A DNA stretch of 7,047 bases from Leptolinea sp. UBA5366 (GCA_002407845.1 DHPK01000007.1:135221-142267); one strand, 5' to 3'. Positions 1 to 6,975 are shown, numbered from the stretch's first letter. Program-made: numbers and translations. Notes: generated from the letters alone by a model not told the origin.

Positions 1-815
1 AAGCCTCCAGCCCGGATGGCACATTGACAGGATTTGACCTTGATCCGGAGGCGGCGGCAATAGCCGCCGACAGGCTCGCCAGGTTCGGCGATCGGGTCAA
101 CATCATTTTGGATTCATATGCTTCTGCCGGCCTTTACGCCGGTAAGCACTTTAAAAACTTCGAATACTTTGATGGAATTCTGCTGGATTTGGGCGTTTCA
201 TCCATGCAGGTTGATCGTGCGGAAAAGGGCTTTTCCTTCTTAAAAGAAGGTCCGCTGGACATGCGATTCAGCTACAAGCAGTCATTGACAGCCTTCGAGA
301 TTGTAAATCAGGCGGATGAACAGGAAATTGCCCGCATTTTATGGGAGTATGGGGAAGAACGCCAGAGCCGAAGGATCGCCGGGGCAATCTGCAAAGCCCG
401 CCAGACTGCACCGATCCGGACGACAACCGAACTCGCAGCCGTCATCGCCAGCGCTGTTCGTCCTTCAGGCAGAAATCACCCCGCCACCCGCAGCTTTCAA
501 GCGCTGCGAATCGCGGTCAATGATGAACTGATGACGATCCAGAACGCGCTGCCGGTTCTGACGAAATTGCTGAAACCCGGCGGCAGGTTGGCAGTCATCT
601 CCTTCCACTCGCTGGAAGACCGGATCGTGAAAAATTACTTCCGGCTCGAAAGCACCGGCTGCATCTGTCCGCCAAAACAAATGATCTGCACCTGCGGGCA
701 CAAAGCAGCATTGAAATTGGCACCGCGCCAGCCCATCAAAGCAAGCGAAGCTGAAATTTTGAAAAATCCGCGCTCCAGAAGCGCGAAACTGAGAGTAGCA
801 GAGAAGATTGAATAA
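1..815 (+). CDS. rsmH: 16S rRNA m4C1402 methyltransferase RsmH (MraW), 5'-truncated
   Basis: RsmH transfers a methyl group from S-adenosylmethionine to N4 of C1402 in 16S rRNA, in the decoding centre of the small subunit. The frame is open to the left edge, with the first complete codon at 3. About 270 residues are visible out of the usual 300-315, so roughly 40 N-terminal residues including the first SAM-binding glycine motif are missing. The TTG at 24 is an internal Leu codon, not a start, because SSPDGTLTGFDLDPEA reads through it as family sequence. Diagnostic motifs follow in order: the acidic SAM motif GFDLDPEA (30-53), DGILLDLGVSS (from 171), KGFSFLKEGPLDMRF, WEYGEERQSRRIA, HPATRSFQALRIAVNDEL (477-530), GGRLAVISFHSLEDRIV, and the C-terminal NPRSRSAKLRVAEK. 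A cysteine-rich CxC-x6-CxC stretch lies at 660-695. The gene ends 6 bp before the ftsL-like gene. Identification is firm; only the start is unseen. Confidence 0.97.
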   Translation, partial: ASSPDGTLTGFDLDPEAAAIAADRLARFGDRVNIILDSYASAGLYAGKHFKNFEYFDGILLDLGVSSMQVDRAEKGFSFLKEGPLDMRFSYKQSLTAFEIVNQADEQEIARILWEYGEERQSRRIAGAICKARQTAPIRTTTELAAVIASAVRPSGRNHPATRSFQALRIAVNDELMTIQNALPVLTKLLKPGGRLAVISFHSLEDRIVKNYFRLESTGCICPPKQMICTCGHKAALKLAPRQPIKASEAEILKNPRSRSAKLRVAEKIE

Positions 816-821
816 GGGAAA

Positions 822-1286
822 ATGAAGACAGAACAACACGCTTATCGATTGGCTCCATGGAGAAAGCAACTGCACAATATTATCAATATTTTGCTGGTGC
901 TTTCTTTCGCTGCCTGCCTGGCGCTTGTCTATCTGTACTACTCAGCCCAAATGACTGACATGAAACTTCAGATCCAAGTTCTGCACGACGATCGAAATGA
1001 GCTGACCCGCAACATTGCGGATTACGTCACGCGCCAGGGCGTGCTGAATTCCTATGAAGCCATGGAAAAGAAATCGTTGCAGGCGGGATTTACCAAAATC
1101 GACTTCACCAATGAAGATATCTATGCGTATGTTCTGGTGGACGGGTACGTTCAAGAGAGCGCATTGGGACTGGACCGCACGACTCAACGCCAGCCGCTGC
1201 CTGCGTCTCCGATGAAACCGGAATATTCTGAAAGCCTTCAGCATTATCTGCTGAACAAACTGCCTCCGCTGAGGACAACGCAATGA
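822..1286 (+). CDS. ftsL: FtsL-like septal membrane protein (divergent)
   Basis: A 154-residue bitopic membrane protein in the place where dcw clusters carry ftsL, between rsmH and ftsI. In sequence: a basic cytoplasmic N-terminus (residues 1-18), one strong hydrophobic segment (about 19-40, IINILLVLSFAACLALVYLY), a charged helical stretch compatible with a short coiled coil (about 43-72), then a segment around 76-109 (MEKKSLQAGF followed by mixed beta-like sequence) resembling the 'lgf' region after the coiled coil in FtsL/DivIC proteins. A polar, Pro-containing tail of about 45 residues (110-154) makes it longer than the usual 90-120. FtsL acts with FtsB and FtsQ at the outer face of the membrane to activate FtsW-FtsI. 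The first ATG after rsmH is used; AGGG lies only 3 nt from it, so translation is probably coupled to rsmH. Its stop overlaps the ftsI start (ATGA). The name rests mainly on position, topology and size; overall sequence similarity is weak. Confidence 0.72.
   Translation: MKTEQHAYRLAPWRKQLHNIINILLVLSFAACLALVYLYYSAQMTDMKLQIQVLHDDRNELTRNIADYVTRQGVLNSYEAMEKKSLQAGFTKIDFTNEDIYAYVLVDGYVQESALGLDRTTQRQPLPASPMKPEYSESLQHYLLNKLPPLRTTQ
1271..1275 (+). promoter_or_regulatory. Ribosome binding site for ftsI
   Basis: GAGGA lies 7 nt before the ATG at 1283, inside the last codons of the ftsL-like gene. This is the clearest Shine-Dalgarno in the window. It supports the ATG that overlaps the upstream stop codon (ATGA at 1283-1286) as the true start. 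Confidence 0.7.
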
Positions 1287-3112
1287 AATCATCGATTGAA
1301 CCCCGCTTCCGTTTTCTTGCCATAGGTCTGGGCGTATTTGCCATCCTCGTCCTCGCGCGCATCATTTCGCTGCAGTCAAATGCCAGCGCCATTGCATTGA
1401 AAGATGAAATCGGACAGGCATTTGAATATCGGACGCTTTCGGTCAATTCTGAACGAGGCAACATTTATGACCGAGCCGGATATCTTTTGGCTGGCAATTC
1501 AATTTCTTACACAATTTCTTTGCGGCTGCAAGCTTCAAACGGTCACGGTGAGTTCATCGCGAACTACCTTTCGCCGATCCTCGGACTTGACCGAAAAGAA
1601 ATCATCAACGCCGCTGAAATTCCATATGTTGAGAAAAAAGCAGTCGAAATCCCCCTGACCAATTTCGCGACCAAAGATCAGGTCGATAAAATCGAACAGG
1701 CTAAAAAATCGCTGCAGGAGCGGGTTACGACCAGTTTTGAGAGCAAGACCCGGACGCTGGAAAACTTGAATTCCGTGGTCTATTACCCGAACATTTACCG
1801 CTATTACCCGGACGGCGATCTGGCTTCCAATATCATCGGTTTCTATCCTTACCTGAATCCGGCGATCGGCGCTTCTTATGGCATTGAGCAGTATTTTGAT
1901 GAAATTCTTTCGGGCGTGACGGTTCAAAAACGATTCTCGCTTGATCCGAACGTCCCGGACAGCATCCCTTCGCTGCCAAAAGGGGCATCCATCGCGCTGA
2001 CGATCGACCGCCAGGTTCAAAAGATTGCCGAGGAAAAAATTCAGGAAGCGGTTGAATTCCAGAAAGCCAAAAGCGGCACGATCGTTATCAGCAATCCAAC
2101 CAATGGGGAAATTTTGGCGATGGCAACTTATCCCCGAGTTGACTTGAATGAGTACTGGGAATCCGCGACGACCTTCACCCGTGATAACAAATTCAATCCG
2201 GCGATCATGCAGCCTTACGAAGTCGGATCAGTTTTCAAGATTTTCACGCTGGCAGCCGGCATTGACAGCGGCGTGATCAAACCTGAAACCGTTTATAACG
2301 ATACCGGCACTTATAACATCATGGGCGTCGACATTTATAACTGGGATCGCGGCGCTTGGGGTCCGCAAACCATGCTCGGCTGCATGCAGCATTCACTCAA
2401 CACCTGCCTGTCCTGGATCTCCGAACAAGTCGGGACAGCCCGTTTCTATGACTATATGCGCGCTTTCAAGCTTGATAAACCGACCGGCATCGAGCTGGCG
2501 CTCGAAGATTATTATCCGATCATCGAACCCGGCGACAACTCCTGGACACCGATCAGCCTGCCGACAAATTCATTTGGACAGGGACTGATGACCACGTCGA
2601 TCCAGATGGTGACTGCGGCAGGCGCGCTCGCGAATGAAGGCGTCATGATGAAACCGCACATCGTCAAAGCCATTTATTACGATGATCACATCGAAGTCAC
2701 CGAGCCGGAGGCGATCGGTCAGCCGGTTTCTGCCCAGACAGCCGCAACGGTCACAGATCTGCTCGCCACTTCTCTCGAAGTGGAAGCCTCTGACGCGCTG
2801 ATGGACGGCGTGAAGATCGCCGGCAAGACCGGAACTGGAGAAATTGCAAAAGAAGGCGTAGGTTACGTTCTGAGCGTCACCAACGCTTCCTTCATCGGCT
2901 GGGGTCCTGCGGACGATCCTCAGTTTTTGACCTACATCTGGCTTCAGGAGCCCTTGCACAATATCTGGGGTTCGGAAGTTTCCGCGCCACTCTTTGGCGA
3001 AGTAATGAACGCAATTGGTCCTTACCTGCGCCTGCCGAACGACCGGCAGCGCGCCTGCATTTACACGGATGTCTGCCCAACGGCAGAGCCGATCAATCAA
3101 TATTATTGGTAA
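1283..3112 (+). CDS. ftsI: Division-type class B penicillin-binding protein (FtsI/PBP2B-like transpeptidase)
   Basis: A 609-residue class B PBP that cross-links peptidoglycan stem peptides (D,D-transpeptidation) at the division septum, working with FtsW. It has a short cytoplasmic N-terminus, one membrane anchor (about residues 11-30), and then the class B dimerisation region beginning with RGNIYDR (58-64). The transpeptidase domain follows, with all three catalytic motifs: SVFK (nucleophile Ser316, Lys319) in YEVGSVFKIFT, SLN (371-373), and KTGT (515-518) in AGKTGTGEI. PTNSFGQGLMTTSIQM between the last two is also typical. There is no C-terminal PASTA domain; the protein ends in a short tail, NQYYW. 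Four cysteines (367, 375, 592, 598) are all in the extracytoplasmic part. The start overlaps the preceding gene by 4 bp with a good Shine-Dalgarno, implying coupling. Position in the cluster favours a septal over an elongation role; a PBP2 of the rod system would normally sit with mreBCD. Confidence 0.95.
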   Translation: MKSSIEPRFRFLAIGLGVFAILVLARIISLQSNASAIALKDEIGQAFEYRTLSVNSERGNIYDRAGYLLAGNSISYTISLRLQASNGHGEFIANYLSPILGLDRKEIINAAEIPYVEKKAVEIPLTNFATKDQVDKIEQAKKSLQERVTTSFESKTRTLENLNSVVYYPNIYRYYPDGDLASNIIGFYPYLNPAIGASYGIEQYFDEILSGVTVQKRFSLDPNVPDSIPSLPKGASIALTIDRQVQKIAEEKIQEAVEFQKAKSGTIVISNPTNGEILAMATYPRVDLNEYWESATTFTRDNKFNPAIMQPYEVGSVFKIFTLAAGIDSGVIKPETVYNDTGTYNIMGVDIYNWDRGAWGPQTMLGCMQHSLNTCLSWISEQVGTARFYDYMRAFKLDKPTGIELALEDYYPIIEPGDNSWTPISLPTNSFGQGLMTTSIQMVTAAGALANEGVMMKPHIVKAIYYDDHIEVTEPEAIGQPVSAQTAATVTDLLATSLEVEASDALMDGVKIAGKTGTGEIAKEGVGYVLSVTNASFIGWGPADDPQFLTYIWLQEPLHNIWGSEVSAPLFGEVMNAIGPYLRLPNDRQRACIYTDVCPTAEPINQYYW

Positions 3113-3140
3113 CCGGAAAACGGATTAACCGAGAATTGGA

Positions 3141-3146
3141 AAAAGG
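3141..3146 (+). promoter_or_regulatory. Ribosome binding site deciding the GTG start of murF
   Basis: AAAAGG lies 5 nt before the GTG at 3152, in the 39-bp gap after ftsI. No ATG lies in frame upstream within the gap. The residues from this start (MFSLSEIVQAL) align with the normal MurF N-terminus, so GTG is preferred over any internal ATG. Confidence 0.65.
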
Positions 3147-3151
3147 TAAAA

Positions 3152-4576
3152 GTGTTTTCATTAAGTGAAATCGTACAAGCCCTAACCGGTCAGATGCTGC
3201 TGGACAGAAACCGTTTCTTCAGTGAAGCGGTCGTTGACAGCCGTCAGTCGATCAACGGTTCGATGTTTGTCGCGATCGCCGGTGAGAATGCTGACGGTCA
3301 TGATTACATCGCTGAAGCATTCAGGCGCGGCGCTTTGGCTGCACTCGTTCAGCAGGATACAACCGAAAAATTCACCACACTTGACTTCCGCGCAGCAGCT
3401 GCCGAGCCTGTCATTCCCAACCCAATTCCGGATTTCCCTTTCTGCATCCGAGTTGATAACACCGTTGAAGCGCTGCAATCGATCGCTGCTTTTCATCGCA
3501 GCCAGCTGGATTTGAAAGTGATCGGAATCACCGGCACAGTCGGAAAATCGACCACGAAAGAGCTGATCGCTGAGGTGTTGTCGCAACAGTTCCACACGCT
3601 GAAAAACACCGGGAATCTGAACAATGAAATCGGATTGCCGCTGACTCTCCTGAGAGCTGGAAAAGGGCATCAGGTAGCCGTGCTCGAAATGGGCTTCTAT
3701 GTCCCTGGAGAAATCAAGCTCTTATGCGACATCGCCAAACCCGAAATCGGCGTCATCACCAACATTGGCACTGTTCACGCCGAACGTGCCGGTTCAATCG
3801 AAGTAATTGCCGAGGGGAAAAGCGAATTGGTTCAGGAGCTGCCGAAGGACGGTATTGCGATCCTGAATTACGATGACGAATGGGTTCGCCCGATGGCATC
3901 CAAGACGCAGGCACAGGTTTTCTATTACGGTCTGGATCCGAAAGCCGACTTATGGGCTGACCAGATTGAAAGCTATGGGCTGGACGGCATTCGTTTCTGT
4001 TTCCATTACAAGAAGGAAAGTTTCTTTGTGAAAATCCCGCTGATCGGCCGGCACTCGGTTCATACTGCGCTGCGCGCAGCCGCGGTCGGGAAAGTCATGG
4101 GGCTCAATTGGGAAGCAATTTTCAAAGGGCTGAATCAGGGTCAGTCGCAGCTGCGGATGGCCGTAATGCATTCGGAAGAGGGCGCCATGATCATTGATGA
4201 CACCTATAACGCATCGCCTGAATCCGTCATGGCAGCCTTGAATTTGCTCCACGAAATGGACGGATACAAACTGGCAATTTTGGGCGAGATGCGGGAGCTG
4301 GGTCAGTATGAGGAAAAAGGTCACATTCTAGTCGGCGCACGCGCTGCAGAAGTCTGCGATGAGCTGATCGGTATCGGCGAAAAGACAAAACCAATGATTA
4401 TTAGCGCACTGCGCGGTGGGCTAAACCGCAATCGCGTTCAGTGGTTCGCAACCGTTTCAGAAGCGCTCGATTTTTCTAAAAGCCGGGGCTTCAAACGCGG
4501 AGAAGTCGTGCTGATCAAAGGATCAAGAGGATTACAGATGGAAAGAATTGTTGACGCGATGGAGAAAAAATCATGA
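3152..4576 (+). CDS. murF: UDP-MurNAc-tripeptide:D-alanyl-D-alanine ligase MurF
   Basis: MurF is the cytoplasmic ATP-dependent ligase that adds D-Ala-D-Ala to UDP-MurNAc-tripeptide, the last step before MraY. At 474 residues it has family length and the three Mur-ligase domains. The N-terminal uridine-binding domain contains VVDSRQSINGSMFVAIAGE (from residue 27) and DGHDYI. The central ATPase domain has the P-loop ITGTVGKSTTKE (Lys132), KNTGNLNNEIGLPLTLL, LEMGFYVPGEI, and TNIGTVHAERAGS with His209. Lys223 occupies the position of the carbamylated lysine. The C-terminal domain has IDDTYNASPES (from 348) and ILGEMRELG. DDxYNAxP identifies MurF rather than MurE, which would carry a DNPR-like or other third-amino-acid-specific motif. 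The N-terminal domain holds an apparent insertion of about 15-20 residues (around 70-97). It starts with GTG after a 39-bp gap and its stop overlaps mraY by 4 bp. No murE precedes it. Confidence 0.95.
   Translation: MFSLSEIVQALTGQMLLDRNRFFSEAVVDSRQSINGSMFVAIAGENADGHDYIAEAFRRGALAALVQQDTTEKFTTLDFRAAAAEPVIPNPIPDFPFCIRVDNTVEALQSIAAFHRSQLDLKVIGITGTVGKSTTKELIAEVLSQQFHTLKNTGNLNNEIGLPLTLLRAGKGHQVAVLEMGFYVPGEIKLLCDIAKPEIGVITNIGTVHAERAGSIEVIAEGKSELVQELPKDGIAILNYDDEWVRPMASKTQAQVFYYGLDPKADLWADQIESYGLDGIRFCFHYKKESFFVKIPLIGRHSVHTALRAAAVGKVMGLNWEAIFKGLNQGQSQLRMAVMHSEEGAMIIDDTYNASPESVMAALNLLHEMDGYKLAILGEMRELGQYEEKGHILVGARAAEVCDELIGIGEKTKPMIISALRGGLNRNRVQWFATVSEALDFSKSRGFKRGEVVLIKGSRGLQMERIVDAMEKKS
4561..4564 (+). 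promoter_or_regulatory. Ribosome binding site for mraY
   Basis: GGAG lies 8 nt before the ATG at 4573, within the last codons of murF. It supports the start that overlaps the murF stop (ATGA at 4573-4576) and suggests coupled translation. Confidence 0.6.
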
Positions 4577-5565
4577 GTGATGCTCCGATCACGCTTGCCT
4601 TATCTGTTTTAGGTTTTATGATGACGATCATCTGGGGAAAACCCTTGATACGTCTGCTGCATCGTTTCCACATCGGCAAACTGGTGCGCATCGACGGTCC
4701 GGACACCCATTTTTCCAAAATCGGCACACCGACAATGGGCGGGATCATGTTCATAATCCCGACTTTATTAATCACCGCACTGTTGAACGCAGCTTCGCTT
4801 TTCGGCGTCCGCATCATCGGTCAGTCATTCGTTCTGCCGATGCTGACGATGATTCTTTTTGGCATGCTCGGTGCGTTAGATGACTGGGAAGGTATCCGCG
4901 GCTCGCGGCGCGGTCTGGGCATGCGCGCACGCACAAAGTTCATCCTCCAGATTATTTTTGCGACCATCATCGCTTGGATGGCAAAGCATTTCCTGATGGT
5001 CTCTCATTTTTATTGGCCAAACTATCCTGAGCCGATCGATCTGGGTCCGTTCTTCATGCCGGTTGCAGTCTTTTTGATCGTCGGCATGTCCAACGCAATC
5101 AACCTGACCGATGGTCTGGACGGTCTCGCTGGGCTGATCGCCGCCACTGCCTTCGCTGTGTACGGTGTGATCTCCCTGATGGTCGGTCAGACTTACATCG
5201 GACGCTTTTGCTTCATCCTGGTCGGCGCGCTGTTCGGCTTCCTTTGGTTCAACGTTCACCCAGCTGAGTTGTTCATGGGGGACTGCGGCTCACTCGCATT
5301 AGGAGCTACGCTCGCAGTCGTAGCGCTGATCACCGGTCATCTGCTGGTTCTGCCGATCGTCGCGATTATTCCGGTTTCTGAGGCATTATCAGACATTATT
5401 CAGGTCGCTTATTTCAAGAAAACGCATGGGAAACGCTTTTTCCGCATGGCACCGCTCCACCACCATTTCGAAATGCTCGGCTGGAGTGAAGTTCAAATCG
5501 TCCAGCGCTTCTGGCTGATTGGGCTGCTGGGCGGGATTCTCGGCATTTCCATTGCGATGATATAG
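4573..5565 (+). CDS. mraY: Phospho-N-acetylmuramoyl-pentapeptide-transferase MraY
   Basis: MraY is a polytopic inner-membrane enzyme. It transfers phospho-MurNAc-pentapeptide from UDP to undecaprenyl phosphate, making lipid I with release of UMP. The 330-residue protein has about ten hydrophobic segments and the whole family signature: RIDGPDTHFSKIGTPTMGG near residues 38-56, the Mg-associated Asp pair Asp103-Asp104 (LGALDDW), SNAINLTDGLDGLAG with Asn177, Asp180 and Asp183, FGFLWFNVHPAELFMGDCGS with Asp237, and the cytoplasmic triple histidine PLHHHFE (His296-298) followed by GWSE and RFW. One deviation is Cys238, where the family nearly always has Thr (FMGDTGS). Its length is at the short end of normal, with little sequence before the first membrane segment. 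It starts inside the murF stop codon and ends 12 bp before murD, matching the standard murF-mraY-murD order. Confidence 0.97.
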   Translation: MSDAPITLALSVLGFMMTIIWGKPLIRLLHRFHIGKLVRIDGPDTHFSKIGTPTMGGIMFIIPTLLITALLNAASLFGVRIIGQSFVLPMLTMILFGMLGALDDWEGIRGSRRGLGMRARTKFILQIIFATIIAWMAKHFLMVSHFYWPNYPEPIDLGPFFMPVAVFLIVGMSNAINLTDGLDGLAGLIAATAFAVYGVISLMVGQTYIGRFCFILVGALFGFLWFNVHPAELFMGDCGSLALGATLAVVALITGHLLVLPIVAIIPVSEALSDIIQVAYFKKTHGKRFFRMAPLHHHFEMLGWSEVQIVQRFWLIGLLGGILGISIAMI

Positions 5566-5577
5566 GGGCAAGAGATT

Positions 5578-6975
5578 ATGACGACAAAAAACAACTGGGA
5601 AGGCAAAAAAGGATTGATGATCGGAGCTGGCCGTCAGGGTCAGGCGCTGGTTCAATTCATGGTCAGGCATGGCGCTGAAATGACACTGAGCGACAGCTTG
5701 CCATTTGACAAACTCAGCGCCGCATATGCCAACCTCTCCCATCTGCCGATCCACTGGATCACCGGCGGACATCCGCTTTCTTTGTTGGAAGACATCGATT
5801 TCGTGTGTGTCACCGGCGGTGCAGATTTACAGCAGCCGATCCTGCGCGAAGCGCTGGAACGCGGACTGCCGGTTTTGAACGATACGATGGTCTTCCTGAT
5901 GGAAGTCAACGCGCCGGTCATCGGCATCACCGGATCCTCCGGAAAAACGACCACCACCACGCTGGTCGGTCTGATTGCCAAAGAAGCAGCCAGACAGGAT
6001 CAAAAAGTCTGGGTCGGCGGAAATATCGGCAACCCACTGCTGACCATCGTCGAAGACATCCAGCCGCAGGATATTGTGATCCTCGAACTGTCGAGTTTCC
6101 AATTGGAACTGGCAACGATCAGCCCGAAAATCGCTGCGATTCTGAACATCACGCCAAATCACCTTGACCGCCACGGCACAATGCAGGCATACATCAACGC
6201 CAAGCGCGATATTTTAAAATTCCAGCAGCCGGACGGCGTTCTGATCCTCAACCGAGATGATCCCACCTCCTGGCCGCTGCGAACTGAAGCCAAGGGAAGC
6301 CTGATCAGTTTTGGGTTCAATAAGCCCGCCGAAGACGCGGATCTGACCGCAATTTACATGGCGAACAATGAGATCAAACGGATTTGTGACGGGGTAAGCG
6401 AAGACATCATCGTCATGGATCATATTCAGCTGCGCGGCCGGCACAACATTTACAACGTGATGGCAGCCTGCGCAATTGCGACCGCAGCCGGATTCTCAAT
6501 CGACGCAATGCGCGCCGCAATCAGCAGTTTTTCCGGTGTTCCGCACCGGCTGCAGTTCGTCCGGCAGTTCAAAGGCGCGCGCTGGTACAACGATTCAATC
6601 GCAACGGCTCCGGAACGCACGCTGGCAGCAGTCAGAAGCTTTGAAGAGCCCTTGATTCTGCTGCTCGGCGGACGCGATAAGAAACTCCCATGGGACGAAC
6701 TCGCAGTCGCGATTCATCAGCATGGCTACGCCGCAGTTCTTTTTGGCGAAGCGGCGCCATTGATCCGCAAAGCGCTTGAGGTCAACAAACCGGAGAATTC
6801 CAAATTAGAAATCATCCAAGTTGAGACCCTGCAGGAAGCCGTTCAAGCGGCGGCTGAAAATGCTCATCCGGGCGATGTGGTGCTGCTCTCACCGGGCGGA
6901 ACAAGTTATGACGCATTCAACGATTTTGAACAACGAGGAAAGGCTTTTACAGAATGGGTAATGCAGCTGGTGTAG
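5578..6975 (+). CDS. murD: UDP-N-acetylmuramoyl-L-alanine:D-glutamate ligase MurD
   Basis: MurD is the cytoplasmic ATP-dependent ligase that adds D-Glu to UDP-MurNAc-L-Ala. The 465-residue protein has an N-terminal Rossmann-like UDP-binding domain (GAGRQGQALV). The central ATPase domain has ITGSSGKTTTTT (Lys123), WVGGNIGNPLL, LELSSFQLE, and ILNITPNHLDRHGTMQAY with His195. Lys209 (INAKRD) occupies the position of the carbamylated lysine (Lys198 in E. coli). The C-terminal domain has LRGRHN, GVPHRLQFV, YNDSIATAPE (337-346), LLGGRDKK and LLSPGGTSYDAFNDFEQRG. Ser443 and Phe450 match the E. coli D-Glu-contacting Ser415 and Phe422, and Lys368 matches Lys348. Ile341 replaces the lysine of the common NDSKAT loop, and the P-loop is GSSGKT rather than GTNGKT. 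The start follows mraY by 12 bp with G-rich sequence (GGGG, 5565-5568) upstream. The 3' end overlaps ftsW by 22 bp. Confidence 0.96.
   Translation: MTTKNNWEGKKGLMIGAGRQGQALVQFMVRHGAEMTLSDSLPFDKLSAAYANLSHLPIHWITGGHPLSLLEDIDFVCVTGGADLQQPILREALERGLPVLNDTMVFLMEVNAPVIGITGSSGKTTTTTLVGLIAKEAARQDQKVWVGGNIGNPLLTIVEDIQPQDIVILELSSFQLELATISPKIAAILNITPNHLDRHGTMQAYINAKRDILKFQQPDGVLILNRDDPTSWPLRTEAKGSLISFGFNKPAEDADLTAIYMANNEIKRICDGVSEDIIVMDHIQLRGRHNIYNVMAACAIATAAGFSIDAMRAAISSFSGVPHRLQFVRQFKGARWYNDSIATAPERTLAAVRSFEEPLILLLGGRDKKLPWDELAVAIHQHGYAAVLFGEAAPLIRKALEVNKPENSKLEIIQVETLQEAVQAAAENAHPGDVVLLSPGGTSYDAFNDFEQRGKAFTEWVMQLV
6939..6943 (+). promoter_or_regulatory. Ribosome binding site for ftsW inside murD
   Basis: AAAGG (within AGGAAAGG) lies 10 nt before the ATG at 6954, inside the murD coding sequence. 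It supports translation of the overlapping downstream frame; the spacing is slightly long. Confidence 0.5.

Noticed and set aside
23..29. TTGACA-like hexamer as a -35 box
   Set aside because: It falls inside the rsmH coding region with no properly spaced -10 box and no gene start downstream.
24..815. TTG at 24 as the start of rsmH
   Set aside because: The frame is open to the left edge and the residues before it (SSPDGT) are normal RsmH sequence, so the gene is cut by the window rather than starting here.
465..875. Minus-strand open frame of 136 codons over rsmH
   Set aside because: It lies antisense to strongly conserved RsmH motifs, has no recognisable domain, and is the sort of shadow frame expected opposite a gene at this GC.
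1535..2020. Minus-strand open frame of 161 codons over ftsI
   Set aside because: It is antisense to the conserved PBP dimerisation region, with no domain or convincing ribosome binding site.
2570..3100. Minus-strand open frame of 176 codons over the 3' half of ftsI
   Set aside because: It is entirely antisense to the transpeptidase domain with its KTG motif; composition is Arg/His/Cys-rich as in shadow frames and shows no family motif.
3113..3151. Possible terminator or small gene in the ftsI-murF gap
   Set aside because: No stable GC-rich hairpin with a T-run is visible and there is room for only a dozen codons; the only signal is the murF ribosome binding site.
3272..3280. Cyanobacterial HIP1 octamer GCGATCGC
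   Set aside because: It occurs once; cyanobacterial genomes would usually show it several times in 7 kb, and the gene order does not suggest Cyanobacteria.
3152..4576. This gene being murE instead of murF
   Set aside because: The C-terminal motif is DDTYNASPES, typical of MurF; no DNPR-type MurE specificity motif is present.
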